Shown: piece after piece, positions 39,801 through 45,800 of the stretch | Layout: every line of letters begins with the position of its first letter | Position numbering within the stretch: the first letter of the stretch is position 1 | From: Tubiluchus corallicola | Lineage: Eukaryota; Priapulida; Priapulimorpha; Priapulimorphida; Tubiluchidae | Length of the DNA stretch: 64,000 nucleotides | Assembly: GCA_030141605.1 (NCBI GenBank) | Contig: JAQGDQ010000703.1 | Span: 1-64,000, forward strand | Direction: 5' to 3' | The notes under the pieces: generated by a model | Told to the model about the DNA's origin: nothing | Databases searched by the model: none | The model's input: only the letters and a program-made list of their open reading frames with translations | Translations under genes and position numbers: made by a program

Positions 39801-42800
39801 TGCAAAGAAATGGTATTTTAACAAACCAAAAATCTAAAATTTCAACCTTGCTTGCAGTGAATAACACGTTCATCGCGCGGTTAAATTTCTTATTATTCGT
39901 TCATCACACACGATTAAATTTGTAATAAATATCACGATGATTTGATAAACCTAGCCAAGCCAGCCCAACTCAGTGCCGGTCCCAAGCCCGGATAAATAGG
40001 GAGGGTTAGGGTGAGGAAGGGCATCCACCTGTAAAAATTGCGCCAAAACCTTCTATGAATGAGTTTCCACAAGGAAGTGGTCAGAAGCTGGGAAGAAGAA
40101 GAAGATCACGATGATTTGATAATTAAAAGTGAATTAATCAATCCTACTTACTCTAATCGCTTCTGTTCCGCCTGTAGCGCGTTCACGTGGTTACGGAAGC
40201 AGGTTTCGGCGTCGGATGACTCGAGTAAATCAAACGGTATCCGTCGGTCGATGCTGTCCACGTACTCGGAATCTTGCCAGTCTAATCCGGGTTCCAACTC
40301 CACGAAATGTCGATCGAATTGCGGATGCTCGTGCAACAACCACTTACACATGCTCCACTTCCTGTAAATAATTATTCACAAAATCTAAACGTATTATTTC
40401 ATTACTCGCTTCCAATGAGTCATCTAGCACTCTACTGTGTACAGCGAGTCCTCGCTTAACGACTGCCGATGTTTCGTTTTAACAATTTTTTTTACTTTGC
40501 TAACAGCCATTTTTATTTTATCAACAATTTTTCTACCTAGTTTTAAACATAAAAATGGTACATATTGCATTTCTGCTCTAAAAATGCATTAGTAACCTAA
40601 ACAGTGTAATTATTATGATGCTTTTTCTTCCCGACTGACTATGTACTAAATCTAAGCGGTTTGTATCAAGCGAGATCTATCTATATGCCGCTTTACATAC
40701 CCCCACACACCCGAGTTTAAATTTCATACTGAGGAATCTTCCCTGCAACCTGTTGCTATAACAACCAGATTAGTACATGAAATTGTCTCAAGGTGGTCAC
40801 TCATTGCAGGGCTTGGCTTTCATTACCCAGTGTTTAACTGCTAGCTGACTATATATAGGCTTCAACATTAACAAAAGAGAAACCGCTAGCAAGTCTGGCA
40901 AGATATTGGTAAGTTGTATAGGTGCTTTGAAGCAAATTGAAAGCAATTAATCAGTAGAAATATGAGTAAAACTCATAAAATATATGATTTAAGTAGCTGT
41001 TGTAGAGATCGCCTGGCGTCTATTAGAATTACATAGAACACTGTAGAATGCTCCGTTGGAATGATCGTCTTACCGTGTGGAATGTTCTGGAACTGGAAGC
41101 TTCTCGGGCGCGCTGTATGACGGGAGCACAGGGATTCACATGGACGCCACTTACACATTCTCTTGTATACTTGCATTTTCAGATACACTCAAATGTTTTC
41201 CAGATTTTCACGTTTACTGTAATCATTTCGTGTTCCTTCATACTTTTGTGTTGTAGAATTCTCGCTTAATAAACTAGTTTAATTTGACGGCGTGTTTTCT
41301 GGTTTTCTCTACGAGCCTTCTGAGAGAAACAAAACACAACAGTAGCATTGATTTTTGCCTCTGGAACGCATCTCAATCCTTTTACGTTACTTTCTATGGA
41401 AATGTTGTCTTTGTTTAACGACGTTTCGCTTAACGACACATTTTTCTGGAATGCGCTGGCGTCGTTAAGCGAGAATTTACTGTAAATGAACACGCATGAT
41501 TAAGTGATCAGAATTGCAAGACCCAAGCACAGGGCTTAATAAACTAAAGAAACTTTTCTCAAAATATGAGTGCGCAGAAAAATGCAGGAGCAGCACTAAA
41601 TTATATTTTTTAAGGCATACCGAGTGGAAACGACAAAATTACATAGACACATGTAAACCAGAAGAGGTTAAAGATATATTGAAAATAAGGCTGAATATGA
41701 TTAAAGTTAAAGGGAACTACAAGAATGAGTTTAAGGATCAGTTATTATGCCCAGTGTGTGGGGAAGATGATGATACTACTGAACATTTGCTTAGATGTGA
41801 CAGATATGGAGAATGGAAAAAAATTTTGAACTCAGATATATTAATGAACAGTGAAAAGGAAGGATTGCTAGAAATTAGAAATCTAGTGAACGAATGCATG
41901 GAATACAGGATAAAGACAAATAAAGATATTAAACTTGGAAAAGACAACTAAAAGATCAGCATTATAGAAGAATAGACTTTGCATCCTATAAAGGTGCACG
42001 CCTCGGAGAGGTGGAGAGAGTCGAGTATCGCAATCGCAATAACATTTTTTGCAAGTTTCTGTAAGATCATCAGAAGTTCAGAACCTAAAAATTCAAATGT
42101 GTACTGACACTAACCATGTGGACATAATTGTCCAGTTTCCACGCTCTCAGTAAGGCCGGCCACAAATTCTTTTTTCTTACTTCGTGAGCTCAGTAAAGAG
42201 CGTTAAAGCTTTGTGAATTTTCAATGCTAAATCGTGGAGCATTTAAAATCAGTTGAAATCGAAGTTTGTTTACGTGGCACTGCATAGCTGTAATATTTGA
42301 AATTTTTTCGACTCGCATTTTTTACCCTGGTATGAACACATGTTCTAATATTTATGGTACAAGCGGCAACACTGCTCTGCCGTTAATATGCTGATTTAGT
42401 GGAAAATATGACACCTTATAACCTACAATGAGATTTCAGCATTGCACAAACAAGCAACTCTGGCCGACAGCCGTAGAAAAACATGGCTGCGTTCTCGCTG
42501 AAACGACGATGTTATAATGATGTTTTACGTTCTAAGTTAAAAAAAATTCACTTTTATATGAGTGAACCACGTAAGTACGTGACTGTACAAAAAATTAAAA
42601 ACGAACAGGTGTGAGATAAAATTTTTACCTGGGCAATTAGATGGAATCAGAAGTATTTTTAATGTCTGTCTAATGTCCCAAATACACAGATCTTAGAATG
42701 ATTTAATGGATATAATAAATCTGCTAAAACTGCACAGGAAACTTAACACATAAATTAGGCAAATCATGGCTGGACAGTTTTTTTGGAAGACGTGCAAAGA

Positions 42801-45800
42801 GATCCTTTACTATGGTACTTCTGTAAGCCCATAACAAGCCAGATTAGGGTGCAGGGATTGGGTATATCAGGGATGAGAATTTTCCGCGGATACGCGGGAT
42901 TCCGAGTCTTTGGAAGACCAGTAGCGCCATTTTTGTAAATCGTGTAAATTCGTTGAGAAAATTTTTACGGACCCAGTACATTATTTCACAAGCTGACCGC
43001 TAGTTGGCAGGCCGTCACTTTGTTTACATCACGTACATCAGTGTAACCACGTGTAGATCTCTATGTATAAAAATGTAGAATCAATTGTGCGGAGTTATTT
43101 GAGTCAATTGCAGACAGTTTTTATATACTTTTGTTTAGGAGCGGCCAGTACTGAGGCGTTTTTGAGACAATTAGGTATCATGTATCCTTGATAGTTGGAT
43201 ATTTTAAATTACGCATGAAACAAGGTAACTGATATTTAGATATACTAGATAACTAAGTCCACTTAGAGGCTCTCTATGGTCACAAAATTGCAATTTGTTG
43301 CTGGCTCTGCGGCCCCCAAACCCCTGGCCTGTTTCAGAGTTTTTTGCAATTTGTCATTCTCATCCCTGGTATATACTACAAATGTTACAAGTAATATACA
43401 GTTATTGAGAAAATGTAATTGTGCACTGAACAGCGACATGAGGTCCTATATGGTTCCAACACGTATCAGCATAAAAAAATGAGAACAGGCCTAGAATACT
43501 GACCGCAAAAATCAGCATAAAAATTCAGAAAAATTTAAAAAAGCCTAAGTAAGGCCAAAACGGTTAGCCGTTTAATTGACCGTTAACTGGTGTAATTGTT
43601 TAGAAAATCACTAACCGTTTAACCGTTACTTAGTCAGGTTTTGTATTTATCCATATTAATGAAACCTTGTATCTTTTCTGAGTTGGTGTACGCAGTTAGC
43701 AATGTCCCGCTTACATAAAATTCTACTATTTACAACATTGTTTTAATTAATCTGGTTGCCTGAGAAGCATCTAAATGGTGCAAAAAGTGCAAAAAGGTTT
43801 TCACTCGCGTATCTTACAACATGGAGATCTTACGCTGGCATGTTGAACATTGTCGCTGGCGCATGCTAGATTTGAACCACACCACTTACTCGTGCAAGTC
43901 ACATGTATTCAGTATTTTCTTATATGTATGAAGATATGTATGTATATGTATGTGTTAATATGTATATGTATTATCTCAGTGCACAAAAGAGTTCTTACAA
44001 AAAGAAACATTTGAGTTACTTTATTTACCTACCTGTCACCCAAAGATTCCAGATCAGGTAAAAGATCTTGCAAAGTTCCAGGTAAGTCACGTATAAAACT
44101 CTGCTTCTTCAGATGCACGTGTTGCTCGCGCAAACTTGCCAAATGTCGTCGGAACACCCTCTGTGCCGACGCCCGACCCATCAGGTCAATGTAATGCTGG
44201 AAATCGGAATTGTGAGCTAACGTCTTACTGCCGACGTTCCACGTCGTCTTGTAATCGAACACTTGGGAAGCCAGCAGCTTGTGATAGGCATCTGTGGCGA
44301 CCTCTAGCACCTCCCGACGCTTTTGAGCCGCATCGTGATATGATATGTTCTTAGTCCTACCTTTTGATTTGTCGATCATTTGCGCTAGGAGTATAAAAGC
44401 GAGTTCAATGTTCACGTTTTGATCTGCCGAAGTTTCGACGACGGGAACGGAACTTTTGTATTCCTTCCTGGACGCCAGCCTCTCGGCTTCTTTGATGTAG
44501 TAATCCGACGCGTCGTCGTTCTTAGTCGTCACAAGAACAACCGGTTTCTTAGTTTTCATGATATTGTTCAATATGACGGCTACGAATTCTACTTGACGTT
44601 CGACGGGTCGATTTGGCACTTGACTAACATCAAAAACACACAGAAAACCATCAATATTTAGCTTTCCATCCGGTAGAAGCTTCTGATCATATTCATGCTC
44701 AATTCCTAAAAAGAAAAGATTAAAACAGATAAATATTTAAACGTCGTTTGCTTACAATGTTAGAACACACATCAAAAAACAGATTAATTAATTATTGTCA
44801 ATATGGCAGCTGCACAGCAGCACGAAGTAGTTGGATAAAAGATTTCGTCTCTTGCCCAGGCTAAAGTCATGTAGTAATAATTAATGGAAGTAAGTCGGAA
44901 GTGGTGCTGACAAGCCACTGGCATAGCAGTGTCTAGTTTTCTTGCTGGATTACTGCTGAGTTTATCTGTCTGAAGGCAGATTTCTTTTATTTTAGAATCC
45001 TGCCTGCCCAATGTCTACAATAGACGTGACGGGCGCATGATGATGATGATCAATTAATGCAGAAAGCAACAAGCAATGCATGCTTTTCTTCAACACAAGA
45101 ATGTATTAACTAGCAAGAAATTAAATCTTAACGTAAGACTTCGATTATTTAATGCTAATGTTACCAGCACATTTCTGTACAACAGTGAAACTTTAGCGAT
45201 TACTCAAGAAAAGCAGATTGACACATTCATAGAACTTTTCCAAGGAAGTTTTAAAGATAAGATGGCCGTACATAATCAACAAATGAAGATTTATACACTA
45301 GAATGAAAGAAATTCGTTGGAGTTCAAAAGTCAAAATTCGAAGATCAAGATGGCTAGGACGTCTTCTAAGATTACAAAGTGAAGCACCAGTAAGAATCAT
45401 GTTAAAGGAAGCCTTAAAGCCTTGCAAAAAACCAAAACCAACTTGGATAGCTAAGATAAATAAAGATGTTCAACAACTTCAACCAAATCTATCTTTAGGA
45501 GTAGAAGAACTTGCGCTGTTAGCTGCAGATAGAAGTGAGTGGAATACTAATAAATGCTGATAGCTCAATTTCTACAATAGATGGAATGAGACGTTGAAGA
45601 AGAAGGATTAATAATCAATAATCAAATAATCATAAAAGTTGCAAATAATCACAGAACTAAAGAGAAATTTCTTTAAAGTAGCAGTTCTAAAATAAACAAT
45701 CATTTCTTAAGTTTGTTTAATAAAAACAAGACTTACCTAACTGGTTCTTGCATATATACATTAGCTTCTCGGCTGACTGTATTTTAGTACCGACACAACG

